Shown here: positions 1 through 11,775 of the stretch, in pieces
How positions within the stretch are numbered: position 1 is the stretch's first letter
How the letters are laid out: every line of letters begins with the position of its first letter
Assembly: GCA_036345935.2 (NCBI GenBank)
Contig: JADWOT020000007.1
Span: forward strand, 1,793,591 to 1,857,590
Length of the DNA stretch: 64,000 nt
Direction of reading: 5' to 3'
From: Taenia hydatigena
Taxonomy: Eukaryota > Platyhelminthes > Cestoda > Cyclophyllidea > Taeniidae
The notes under the pieces: generated by a model
What the model was told of the DNA's origin: nothing
What the model saw: the letters and a program-made list of their open reading frames with translations, nothing else
Databases searched by the model: none
Program-made: the position numbers and the translations under genes

Positions 1-2450
1 AAGTCGAAGCCATCTAGCTGTCTGCCCCCACGACTTCAGTCACCTTAGCCACCTCGTCTCTTCTATAATAACTGGCTTCCTTCATTGCACAAACGCTTTG
101 CCACGCCTACCTGTTTTATGATCTCTCCGGTATGTAGGTCTAATCACTCCAGAAAACTGCTTCCACGTTTCTACTCAAACTTCTCCTAGTCTCCAAGACC
201 CATTAATCTCATACCAAATACCCATTCATCCGCACCATTCCTCCCAAATTACTGGTGCTCCTTACGCCAAAGTCTCATTGCCTGCATATCTGCCCCGGTT
301 CCACCAAGTATCTAAATCCTCTGCATATTTGCATTCATCTAACCATCTGATTCCCTTTATTTTAGAACTCATTTCTGTATGAAGCACAGTGCCTTTCCAA
401 GTTGTAGTTTGCATAAATTTAAGGCCATTTTCTCGGCTCGTCTGTCTCAGTTTCTGCTCAGATTTCCCTTTTTCGCAAGCCGAAAGCCTTAGCCTGTACT
501 TTTCACTCCAGTTCGGATGATATTTCCTGGCTATTATTCCATATGGACGCAATTCGCTACCGATCACTCTCTACTTCTGCTTTTCTAATTCCTGCTGCCC
601 AAAAATGCACATCCACCAGTCTGCTATAAGATCCCTCTCGGTAATTCCATTTTCTGTCACCCTAGAACCTAATTCTTTACAAAACTGCCCCTGGTCAAAT
701 CAGATTTCTTGATTTTACTGCTCCACATCCTGTCTCGCCATAACCTTCTACTCTGCTTATTTCTTAGTTCCTTCCCCAAACACAATCCATTTTAGTCCAG
801 AACGTGGATCCTCTAAGTGGCCACCTCAGTTCCTTTGCAGTCCCCTGGCCTCCATCTTCCATGATCCGAATCCACTGCGCACTTTGCCTCCACGTTTACC
901 ACCACCAGCTCCCACTACTAGCGAATCTGGTTTTACGACCGATCCGCCTCGTATCCCTCCAGTTATCTACCTCTGTCACTCCAAGATCTGACCCTCTATG
1001 TATCTACTTCAATTCCTTCGGTTTCTATAAGCCCCATTATTGCAGAAACAAACAAACCATCCATCTTCCTACCTTGCAATTCAATTAACTTAATTAATTC
1101 GTTCCCATCATTTCAAGTACTTTTCCCAGTTCCCCTGAGGCATCTAGTGCCCACTGCTCCATTAATTAATCTTTTGTCACCAGACCTTTCCACTCCAATG
1201 TTGAGCGTATGCCTACTCACACAAATTGGGCGGCAGAGAGGAGGTTGAGGATGAGAAATAAACAGAAAAGAAGTAAATGCATGTAGGGCCAAGGAAATAG
1301 AGACGGATACTGAGCAAGTACAAACTAAATACCATGTGAGTGAATTCACAGAAAAATGGACAAGTCGAAAGGTAACAGGTTTATCACTTGCCCGTCCCCA
1401 ACGTTTTGCGTGAAGCCTTAATATATTCCTGCTGTCGGTGAGGTGGAAAGGACTTGCGTCTCGTCTCGAAATAAGTTTCAAGTGACACTCCTCGTTTTCG
1501 GCGAACGCCACACGGCCACTCACCGCCTGTCGTAATGGTGAGGGGATGACTCATTCGCCACAAGCGACTGTCACGACGCCAATCGATATGGGGACTAATG
1601 CGCGGGAGGCGAAGGGGGCTGGGCACGAGGAATGGCCGTGGCTAGACCTGGGTCCAGCGATAGTCGATGGTACCCCCTATCCAATGTCTGGGACAACGGC
1701 ATATGAACTTCACTAATGCGCTTAAAGCAGTGCTAAAGCAACTGAGCAGCCCAAACGTGTGAGTTATTCAATTATTTTATAATTCCTTTTGTTTGTTAAA
1801 AGAAGGTATCAAGTTAGTTTTAGGAGCCGTTTGTTTCTGCGGCTATGAATTAAGTTAAAAATGAACCAGTGGTGCTTTGTGCTGCATAGTGGCGAATCAA
1901 GCTGCAGGAAAATGGGAAGGGCGAGGGGGTAGGCAACAAAGGGAGCAGAAGAAATGAAGCAAGCAGAACGCTTTCTCGCGTCCATCCTCCATGACCCATT
2001 ACCTCTACTTCTCCAAGTGCAGGTTTCCAATTATTCCAGACATCAGATAATCACGTACAAGGCATAACAAAGTAGTCGCGATGCAAACGTGTAATAAACA
2101 CGAAGGTGGTCAGTCCTATACCTATTTGTTTACTCCTTGAAGCAGTCTTCGCGCAGAATTGGGTCGCGATTAGAAGGATGATGCATTGCAATTGCTGATG
2201 CGGTTGTCGCCGCACGCAAAACAAGGAGGTGATCACAGTGAACGCTAGAGGAGACGCACAAAGATAGGCAGATGGTAAGAAAGTAAGCACTGCGCAAACT
2301 CGCCGGGTATGGGTGGACATTTGAGACAGCCTGCAGGTAGACAGATGGCTCGCTACGCCGCCAAAAGTTGACGGTGGTGACGAAGCATTATGCACCACCA
2401 CCGATGATGACTGCGCGCTAAGACGTTGGGGACAACGTCTGTGGACAAAA
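1..2450. other. Intergenic or intronic, no gene recognised
   Basis: I see no domain, RNA gene or clear splice-bounded exon. The longest open frame is 140 codons on the minus strand (2051-2473). It is Cys/Ser/Thr-rich, has no motif I recognise and no flanking support, so it is probably chance. Confidence 0.5.
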
Positions 2451-2452
2451 AC

Positions 2453-3045
2453 CCCTATGTCCAATATCGCCAAAAGCGTATTAGGGAGAGGCCAACTTAT
2501 GTGTAAGGTTTATGAGAGTACTCACAATTGCGTAAATTGCAGCGATTCATGCATCGTCTCTGTTTTTCGAAGTCAAACATCAAATATGCGCCCCAGCAGG
2601 GAAAGTCTATTTTCTCAACTTGGTTTCCTACTGCTAAGACAAAAATGTTCAGTAATGAATCTTCTCCCGCTGAGTTCAGCGCCTTTTTCCCCATAGAAAG
2701 TAGTCACTTATTTGAGCCATTGGCGCTAATGTAATGAAGTTGCGGTAAAGAACAGCAGCAGCGCGAGGATTTATGTTCGACTTAGCTCCAAACAATGAAA
2801 GTTCGGAATTGAGTTCGACGATGATTGACTAGACCCGAAACTCCTGTGCCCAATATCACTAGAAGGGTATCAGGGAGAGGCTAAGTTATGTGCAAGCTTG
2901 TTAAGAGTACCCACGATTGGGTGAATCGCAGCAAGGTATGCATCATCCTTGTTTCATCAGATATGTTCCTCAGCTGGAAAAAAAGATCCATTTTAAACTC
3001 GGTTTTCTTCTGCCACTACAAGAATGACCATCACAACTCTACCCT
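2453..3045 (+). repeat. Diverged tandem duplication, period about 395 bp
   Basis: The segments starting near 2453 and near 2850 align by eye in the same orientation. Both begin with a 'cccaatatc'-like word, followed by 'gggagaggc', 'aagttatgtg', 'agagtac.cac' and, about 140 bp on, a 'ttct.cca/gct..ga.aaa' block. Many substitutions and small indels separate the two units, so the duplication is old. No reading frame is kept open across both units. Its function and family are unknown. Confidence 0.6.
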
Positions 3046-3049
3046 ACCA

Positions 3050-6000
3050 CGCCTTGCCTTCCTTCAGCATCTTAGTTATGGTAAAATGTTGGGGCTGAAT
3101 ACCGGCACCACGGAAAAGCTGCTTGGCAGTCACTGCATGGCGAATCCAGAAACGGGTTCATATTCCTAGAACTGTATGAGGACTAGGGCCTGGCGGATTC
3201 ACAACAGGGGTGGGTGGGCCCCTTGTGAAGGTGCGATTTCGCCAGTCTGCATAATGGGAGTAGTGGTTCCAAACGATGGATCGCCTAAGCATGGCATCGC
3301 TTTTATGCTCCTTTACTGCTGAGCTGCGTTGCATGCATTCTGCCTGAATGATTTGACTTCGTTCAGGTCAATTGCATTTAGGAGGAGTGTGACACTCATT
3401 CAAGTTAATTATTTTAAAAGCCAAAAATCCAGATAAATAAATTTTAAAATCATCATGGCCATCAAATTAATCTTTGACGTAAGGGAATAGACGAGTTAAG
3501 TAGATCATAGCGCCATTTGCGATTTTCGCTCTAGGTGAAACATACTGCGAGAGTGGTCTATCCCCTCCGCCTCTGGCACTCTAGGTACCATCGTCAACCT
3601 CAGGCTTAAATCGAAGTAGCACACATAGACGCGTGCTCCTTGCATACCTCACATTTCGACATTCATTTCTTTGAGGAACTTCAGCCACTTGATCGAGCTT
3701 TTTATGTATCTTTACATGTTGTCAAGATTACACTCATTTATGTGCTATTCCTGTTGATGCAGCTACTAGTTTTTGTGTTACCGCCATAGCGGTAACATGA
3801 TAAGAAGTGGTCCCACCTTTCGCACTTCCTATTAATGCTCTATAATTTTGAATGGTGCATAAAACTCTATTTAGCTGGCAAGCTCTGCAAAATAATCGTT
3901 ACTGAGCTTGCTGAACTGCGGGATATCGGACTTAAGTTAAGTCCTAAATGCTTACCTCGTAAATTGTTCAATTTTTTCCCCAAAGTAGCATGCTGTGTGC
4001 GACATCAGCCAATCCTATCCACCTCTCACTCAATTCAAGGTAATTTGCGTAGCCGTGTGTTTGACAAATAACCTTATGATACCTCCCATGCTGCACTAAT
4101 TTCAAGGCAGATGACAAGCAAGCCAACGGGTTAATTCAACTTCAAAGCTGCAGGTGGGTCATGATTGTGTGGATCACCAGGCTAATATGCTTACCAAGAA
4201 AAAACACACTCGTGAAATTGGGAAAAAGGGGTAGTGGTGGTAGTTTAGTCTGATTTGCTGTGTACAAAGGAATGTGATATTGCTGATGGTGCAGGGTCCC
4301 GAGGCATACAAAGTATTACAAGTTGTGGTGGTGGTGGTGGTTCCACCGGGACTAGGTGGGAGGGATATAGTCTAGACCTCGATGTGACGCTGATGAAAGC
4401 GGTAGGCATTGATCCAAATATCTGCCAAATCCACGGTGAAGTGAAAGCGAGAGAAGATAATGGGAGGCAAGGAGAGGTGGTTTATTATCTTCAATGCGAG
4501 GTCTGTATAGTATGACTGAAAGATTTCGTAATTCTCTGCGTGATTCAATCCAAAGATATTGACAGCCCGCATAGTGAAATGGGTCTCACAAAATCTTGAA
4601 CTTGAAACAGAACACTCTGATGACAAGTAGGATATGAAGCAGATTCATGATTCCTAAACGTGGTCGTAACTGAGACTAGCGAGCAGATTAAGCCATTTTT
4701 CTAATCTTTTTCTTGGCAGAAGACAAACCCACCAAGATTATAGTTGTGTTATAACACAGGTCTCTGCGTTGTCGGATTCGCGATTGCTTGCATTGCTTGG
4801 GCTATGCGCTCTGTGTTGTACGTAACCGATGAGTTGAAACATCTTGTGGAACATAACACCCGCAATCAGGCTGCACTCCACTCCACAGGGAATTAATTGG
4901 CACACAAATGTCGCGGCCTGAGAATGGCAAAGAGCTAAAAACACAAGCAAAATTAAACAATATTGTGAGTTTTGACAAGGGAAGAACAAAAACATAGGCT
5001 TAGTTCCAATGTTTGCTTTTGAAGCAACCACCAGCTTCGATTTTCGCTCTGACACATTACTGTTTGACGAACACTCAGATAGCTTCGTTGCGGAATAATC
5101 TAACGGTGTTTTGGATATATTCTAGGATAGTCTACACCAACTACAGAAGGTGGACTCGCAAATAGGCATGTTTATTTATACCGAAGTTTACTTGCGCTGC
5201 GCTATTTATGTGAATGATCGCTACACCTAGCCTGTCACTAGCAGCCCTATGGTCGCCTTTGAAAGTAAAAACACTGCTCTTGTAATTAAGGCTATTAGTA
5301 AGCACACCCTCTTTCACAATTACGCCACCAGCGTCTCCAGTTGGCGTTGCTATCAGTGACGATAGAACTGGTCCCTAACATGCGAACCGGAAGTGGGTCA
5401 TGCTAAATGACCAAATTATGATACCACCCATTAATATGATCCAACTTTGAAAAGGACTCAAGAAATTGCATTCATTTTGCAAAAACAGTCGGCGTTTGTG
5501 CCTTTAAAATGTATGTGGGCCAATTTAAGTTCATGAAACCGGGATGCACGTATATGTAAGAAGATCATCCTCTTCTCAACCCCACAATTTTGGTTAGCCT
5601 TACAATGCTAATGGGCGTACACGTACCCATTATAAACAACCATCTTCACGTTTCGGTCATGTAGCTTTGTGCATCGCAGCCACTGCAGCCCAATTTGTGC
5701 GTCCATTTGTCATAGGATACCTTCCATGTGAATACTCAAGAATCATTCATTCTGGTTGCTTAAATTCAAAAACATTTTGTAATAATCGTGCTTCTTAATG
5801 CATTCGATGCTTTTAAATAGATTCGTAATTAATTAACAAGTCCATAGTCATCAAGGAGCGGATTACGGCTTACGATGGATGGTTTTGCTTTTATCTGATC
5901 CTTCATTTTAGTGTCTCACGGTGCTGCAATTCACGTTTGCTTCAAACAAAGTGCAACTGGAACCTATTTTCTGAACATTTATGACCTAGATGTTAAAAAC

Positions 6001-7333
6001 TGGCACTTCATTACCCTACATTAAACCTCTTCGGATTATATTCCAAGACCATGGGCATTCCAAATTGTAAGTGAGTCAGGCAGAGCGAATCAAGAGTAGC
6101 CTCTGCATAACTTTTTTAGTAAGTCACATTTTATTCAGCCGAACCTTTGCTGGCAATCTTATCTTTAAATTGAAAAGGTGCAAAAAATAGCATGACTTCT
6201 TACATTTGCTAATACCCTACATTAATGCCATTTAAAAGAGAAGAATTTGCCATTTTGAAGAGAATACAATTCTTTGTGGAAAACAAACACCACTTTTGGG
6301 AACGGCATTATTGAACTCACATTCGGGTCATTTTATTTCGCTCTTCCACTTTAAATGATGGAAGGCCTAACAGAAGGATGCCTTGGGGCGTAAATAGTCT
6401 TTCCACAAATAAACGCTGCCTTAGCAACGAATTCGTGGCCAAATTATGGATCAGTTTAATCATGTATTTTAAACTTTTAATTAATGCCACCATTCTGATG
6501 AGCACTCTCACCTGATAGAGGATATTTGCCTGTCTGTCTGATTATCAGAGCGTTCGAAGGTACATGGCCAAGAAAATCCAAAAACTGCCTCCAAACCTAC
6601 TCATGAAGCCATTTTAAATGAGTCATATAACTGCACAACACTCATTAAGACTCCGTAATTTGAGCATATTTTTGAACAACTGATTAGGCTGCACTTACTT
6701 CTCACTGCTAATCAATGTAATCGACAGGCTGGAATCACTTTTTGAGTATTAGTATCATACTAGCATCAAAACGTCTTCTAACGCTGTAAAGGAAGTAGTG
6801 TGCCAAGCTTCTACAACCCTGAAACGAAGCAGAGCGCGACTTGTAGAGGCAACAAACTCTACCACTTAATAGCAGAAGATGAAAAGAGTGGTGTCGCACA
6901 GACGGATTGGCGTCCATCTAGTCCCCACAATGCTTCCATGTTATCCTTTGCACCCGCCACATAGGACCACAAAGCTGCAGCCAGTTATTGAAATAAACTG
7001 TTACGAAACTGCACCAAAACTGGAGCAACGTTATCGTGGTCGGACCTTAAGTATTGTAACTTTGTATTTAATCAGCTAAATCCAACTGGTGCATTTGCAT
7101 TGCAACATGCTCTGACCGGTCAAGGGGAACGTTTGTTGCCGTCGTCAGTAAATGGCACCGACAAGTTTGTTCAGCATTTCCAAATCTATCCTTAAATGTT
7201 AATCATGTCACTTTTCTCTAAGTTAAGGTTAGTTTAAAGCTGCATTCGCCCGCACAGGTGGCAGTCTGCTTCAAGCAAAAAAGGGTTGCTACAGATAAAA
7301 GGCAGTTATATCTGAACTCTCTTCTTGAGTGGG
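3050..7333. other. Intergenic, no gene recognised
   Basis: Nothing identifiable apart from a short GGT/GTG-rich run at 4323-4341. A minus-strand frame at 4738-5055 (105 codons) contains a hydrophobic stretch that resembles a signal peptide. It also has a good polypyrimidine-AG acceptor-like site near 4940. There is no recognisable mature domain after it, so I do not call a gene. Confidence 0.45.
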
Positions 7334-7393
7334 CTTCTTCTTCTTCTTCTTCTTCTTCTTCGGAGGAGGAGGAGGAGGAGGAGGAGGAGGAGG
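7334..7393 (+). repeat. Compound microsatellite (CTT)n-(GGA)n
   Basis: About nine CTT/TTC units run directly into about ten GGA units. Read on the minus strand this becomes a poly-proline run followed by a poly-lysine run, which explains the apparent 119-codon frame there. It is a simple-sequence repeat, not a gene. The switch from a pyrimidine-rich to a purine-rich block on one strand is self-complementary enough to be slippage-prone. Confidence 0.95.
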
Positions 7394-9884
7394 TGGAAGG
7401 CCAGAGCCAAGAGTGAGCGATGTCTCAGTGCTAACTGCATCAGCAAGGCTGTGCCTTGTGCTGGTTGGGTGTGAATTCTTCTCTTCCGATGTGACCTCCT
7501 CCGCCACTGTGCTCAACCACTGACAACCAAACTGACAACGGACATGTGACTCAAAGTGAATCAAATAATGAACTTTTGAATGTTGAAGGTCACCTACAGG
7601 CAAAACGAGTAGCGACGTGTTATGCTTCTGGCTAAGATCTTTTATCATCGGCTATAAATGCGTTGGTGTACGAGACACTAGTCAATCTCAATACAAAAAC
7701 CATCCATTGGTGAGTGAGGAATTTCGGAAATGTGATGTAAAAAGCTGCGGTTAACTTGTCACTTGATTATGCTCCTATGTAAGCCATCTCGGATGATCCA
7801 TTTGGTGAACGAAAATTGGCTTCGAGTAATAAGCTCCTTCTCCATTACCAACCTTTGCTAAAATATATTCCTATGCAAGTGGTCAGAAGTACACAAAACA
7901 TTAACTTCATCATCCCTCTAGGTATGCATGTGGACATGATGAAGTTAAATGAACACATGTGGGGTTTGATTGTATGCGTGGTACTTTGCAAAAAGCATCT
8001 TTGAGTTTTCCAGTACTGAAATTAACACAATTGAAATCCATTAGCGTCTCTAGGTCAAAAAATCAAGTACGAGCTGTCTTCATTTCTCTTTCGACTACTA
8101 TACATGTACTCATGGTGTTTGTCAACAATGAGGCATGTAGCGACAAGCACTAGAAAGTCATCATTATGGAATGTGGTAAGTGAAGTAGTATGTCTCATCT
8201 CCACTTCCTCCCCTTCTCTCATCCTAGAGTTGAAATCGAGGTTATGCGGTGCATGCCATGAATTTACGGCTTGATCTGTGGAATTGGCCTCTTGAGGAGG
8301 CGATATATCTCAAACTCAGATTTTCGGCCTCCAATAATTGAGCGAAGGGTGGTAAGTGATTACGTCTGCAGTGCGGCTTTCACAAACAGAGAAAAATTGG
8401 CCCTCTGGAGGTTTCGCGGTGAATAAAATAAGGAAAGTGGGATGGCAAGTATTTTTGTCTCCTAGACGTTAGCTTGTCAAAAAGCAGGCTAGCTTGTCCT
8501 GCTCATATGGACATCAACTGAGGAATCGTGACACACTGGCTTTTTAGTTTCCTATAATCACCAAATTTGACATAAATGAAAGAAAATACCAATCCGCCCA
8601 TTTCAATTTCGAGCTGTTTCAAATACAGAAGGCAGAGAAAGTTATTTTCTCGCATAAGGGCCAGCTCTAAATGATACGCCAGCAGAACCAGGATTTTGAA
8701 CCACTTGTAAATGACATTTTACTCCTTAGCCACCAAATCAATGCTTACAGCTGGGTTTTACAGCTTTACTGCTGTGCCAAAAGTTGTGGAAACCAATAAA
8801 ACAATTTTCCGTAAAAGCACTCATATTTTAGCAGTACTGTGACCATTTAAACGTTTTAAGCAAGTTAACAAATGTTACCAGGGGGGATAGTACGGTTAAT
8901 TGACTACGTTGTGCTGATGAAATATTTCATGCGTTTGCATGATCGGGTATCGTCTACTGAAGAAGCAAGTAATCATTTAAGCAGCCATTCAAATGAATTG
9001 AGTAAGTAAACTTACTCGGTGGTACCTCAAAGAAATCAAATCTGCCAGAAGATGTAGATGGCATGAATTGCATTCAAAGGGGTCCAGAGTATACTGCCGC
9101 AGCTTTTACCGCGGTTTACTGCACGAAACTGATCAGCAACACTAAATTGGATAAGATAATGCTTCATTTTACAAATAAAGGAGGACAAAACTTGTGCTTA
9201 TTAAGGAACACAAAATTCGGTGCTGTGGTGGAAGTGGTGACAATCCAATTACCGATTACAAGCAGCATATCAGTTCCCTTCATGAAATGTAAATGTTGGA
9301 GCACAAAAGGTAAAACCGGTGTATCTGTCTATTTTTAATTCATGGTTGTAGGAAACCCGGGGATCAAGGCACCGTCTTCATCCAAAATTCAAGTGTCATG
9401 CATCTAAACCAAGCACCTCTCTTACCAACTGCATCATGCTTGTCAGAATCTAACTTAAAACAATTTTTAAGGAATAGATTGTTTTAAAAATTCTGATTAG
9501 TAATAGCTTTGTCTACAAATCAGGAAAATCAATTTGAAATAGATGAATTTTTACTGCCTAGGCAAGTTTTTTAACTATCTCGATTGAAGCATTACCATAA
9601 CCAAGCGAAATCGCTCTACCAATGGAACGTACAAGGCAATTTGTAATCTGAAGCCTGCTTCTCCTACTCCTTTTGCTAAATTTTGCCTCGGCCTTAAGGA
9701 AGTCGACTTAATTCACGAAGTCACTTCTGCTTTCACACGTCTTTTGAATAAAGAATCAGACAGGATGTGACCTTACCAATGCGTATGAGTAGTCTGCGGT
9801 TATATCAAACCATGCACGGTATCCAGACAAGTTGGAAAACAGTCAATTCACTAGTCGTCAGTATACAGTCAAGGCGTCTTTCAG
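7394..9884. other. Intergenic, no gene recognised
   Basis: Only short open frames without motifs. I see nothing else. Confidence 0.5.
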
Positions 9885-10286
9885 TCAGACGAACACCAGA
9901 GGCAGAATCGAGCAGACAGAAACCTCTAGGCAGGGCAAAGAAATTGAGTATCTGCTGGAATCTGGTAAACTTTGTATTAGACGTTCCTGTCGAGTTCTTT
10001 TTCTCCTCTTCTTCGTGCTAATGATCAACTGTCTGATCTGCATTGTAACTGATGCCTCTGTTTCTTTGGCGATTTGCGTGCCATTGGCATTAAAGCACCC
10101 ATCTTTCCTCAGCATCGTGACCACAGAGTCCAGCATGGACCAGGTGATAAATAAAAGGATAGGATAAAGGCCGGCGACCCAAACAAAGGGGACCAATGAG
10201 GAGTAGACGAAGAGAAGTGGAACTGTAAAACGCGTCTTGCTGGCAGTCGTGATCGCACAACTTAGCTTGGGATGTGACCTAAGCAC
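9885..10286 (-). CDS. Candidate internal exon of an unidentified membrane protein
   Basis: A 133-codon stretch free of stops on the minus strand, beginning without an ATG. From about residue 19 to 50 it has a continuous hydrophobic segment (FTVPLLFVYS... to ...LLFITWSML), enough for one long or two short membrane helices. An NGT glycosylation-type sequon (around residue 68) and a strongly basic run KKRRKR (around residues 92-97) follow. Codon third positions look coding-like over the first 100 codons. A possible acceptor (tgcttag) lies just at the 5' end, and possible donors (caaa/gttt, agag/gttt) lie near the 3' end, so only part of the frame may be exon. I do not recognise the family: a receptor, channel or transporter loop are all possible. 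The opposite strand is also open here, which weakens the case. Confidence 0.35.
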   Translation of the reverse strand: MLRSHPKLSCAITTASKTRFTVPLLFVYSSLVPFVWVAGLYPILLFITWSMLDSVVTMLRKDGCFNANGTQIAKETEASVTMQIRQLIISTKKRRKRTRQERLIQSLPDSSRYSISLPCLEVSVCSILPLVFV

Positions 10287-11129
10287 TTGATTGAATCAGT
10301 TGTCTCACCATTTGAAAACCAGCTGCCTGGTCACTACTGGTACACTGCACGTGCAAAGCATGCAGACAAGAAGCAAATGATGTCTCCACAGCCGACGCAC
10401 TCATTCAGCATCTAGTTGCATCACAACTTTGCTCATCTGCGTGCTGATGGGGATGGTGACAGCGAGCACCATCACCACTACTTATAACCCATTAATAGAA
10501 GCCCTTCCCCCATCCATACGAGCTATCATTCATTTTATCCACTTCCCGCAGCTTTTTAGACCGAGATAAAATTGTTTGACAAATCAAACAATTCTTTACG
10601 TAAACAATTACTTTCCTTTTGTTGTGATGATGTTTCACCTCACGATTTCCGCATTTCACCTCACTGTCACGCATATGCGACACGCATATAATGCCAGCAT
10701 ACCACTTTCCTTACTACTTTCCTTTTTTTGTCATAAACATGCAATTATGTATATACGTACTCTGATGCCTTTAATTAATCATTTTATTCAATACCTTTTT
10801 TTACTGCGTCCTCGTCAATAACGCCAGTCCCAAATTCTCAAATTTTGTCATTTCATTTATGAAATGCTTGCGAAATACTTGCCCACTGTCTGGCATTCGC
10901 CAGCCACCCAACTAACTCAGAAGCTCCATTGCGTTTTTTACTTTTAGGACGCTTTGCTGTTGCCTATTTAACTTCTCGGTATTGCCTGCAATAACTTGGG
11001 TGCCCATGTTGCAACCAGGTTCGTCTCAGCATATTACGTGATCCGCAGTCCACCCTTTTTAAGGGCACTCAACCGACTTCCTTCTCCTTTTTGTCAATTC
11101 TGCAAAGGTCTACGGCTCTAATTTTAATT
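10287..11129. other. Intergenic, no gene recognised
   Basis: AT-rich sequence with several T-runs. No motif, RNA gene or repeat recognised. Confidence 0.5.
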
Positions 11130-11427
11130 TGTTTACGCGTTCTGCTACGCACAATAGTCATTGATCATTTACTACCTCCCTCACCCCTCACCTCCTCCTT
11201 CGTCTCCGTCTCCTCTCCTGGCTGCGTCCCCATTCACACATCCAAGTCGTGTTCCCTACTACGACTGGCGGCAACATCAACATCTCTCGACGACGGCACT
11301 AAACATACCGATAAGTGCCTCTTTCCTTCCCATTGCAGCCTTCATTCTTTAATCAGCTTCCTCTGCTCACATTCACTCATTCGTATTTCTCCCCTCGCTC
11401 AGGCCTCACATGCGACAATAAGACGCA

Positions 11428-11706
11428 GGACAGTCCAGAGGCCGACAGGGACAGAAGCAGAGCGATGAAGACAAGGTCGAGTTGATGGAGCACGAGGAAT
11501 CGGAATGTGACCTGTCCGACTACTCGACTTGGACGAGTAAGTGGTTGGATATGGATGAGCAGGCGGAGTGGTGGCAGTTGCCCCCCCCCCCCCCCCAGAT
11601 GGCATCAGATTCTCCCACGTCGTCGTCGCTCACCACAATGACACCATTGCCGGCAAGTCATCTGTCATCCACGCCGGGAGCTCAAGGAGTTGGTTGTGGA
11701 ATTTGA
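11428..11706 (+). CDS. Conserved acidic Ser/Asp/Tyr-rich peptide, possible exon or exon relic
   Basis: An open frame of about 93 codons starts at a possible 3' splice site (agacgcag/g, with a pyrimidine-rich stretch upstream) and stops at 11704-11706. It contains a basic Gly/Gln-rich start, then an acidic stretch with 'ESECDLSDYSTWT', then a poly-Pro run from a 16-C homopolymer, then a Ser/Thr/Pro-rich end. The same peptide core is still readable in the second repeat copy near 36.63 kb (CDLSDY shared, several differences being third-position changes). There it ends early at a stop in 'SDVK*'. The E-S-x-x-D-x-S-D-Y-S-x-W-T pattern recalls the acidic linker (S-[DE]-Y-S-D-W-T) of BRWD/PHIP-type WD40-bromodomain proteins. 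That link is inference from a short motif. It could equally be a fossil exon carried in a repeat. Confidence 0.3.
   Translation, partial: GQSRGRQGQKQSDEDKVELMEHEESECDLSDYSTWTSKWLDMDEQAEWWQLPPPPPQMASDSPTSSSLTTMTPLPASHLSSTPGAQGVGCGI
11581..11596 (+). repeat. Poly-C homopolymer, 16 nt
   Basis: An uninterrupted run of 16 C. It lies inside the open frame above and is absent from the second copy of the repeat, where the matching place reads 'ttgccacccttcc'. It is prone to slippage, so the exact length, and hence the reading frame after it, is uncertain. Confidence 0.95.
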
Positions 11707-11775
11707 GGCGGATGTGGAGCAAGGTGAAGGGAAGGAGGGTGGAGGAAAAATGGGTGTGGATATGGTGAAGAGATT

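Larger units (their letters stand above)
11130..11775 (+). repeat. Dispersed repeat family 1, copy A
   Basis: Aligns in the same orientation with 36300-36925. Shared landmarks include a pyrimidine-rich block with 'ccgtctcctct', 'ttccttccca.tgcagcc', 'ctcattcgtatttct', 'ctcaggcctcacatgcgac' and 'gaggccgacagggacag'. The central 350 bp are most alike (roughly 80 percent by eye) and the edges fade gradually. I see no terminal inverted repeats, poly-A tail or target duplication, so the type of element or segmental duplication is unknown. Part of the shared core encodes a conserved acidic peptide, annotated separately. Confidence 0.75.

Noticed and set aside
7289..7648. 119-codon minus frame with poly-Pro and poly-Lys
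   Set aside because: Produced by the CTT/GGA microsatellite.
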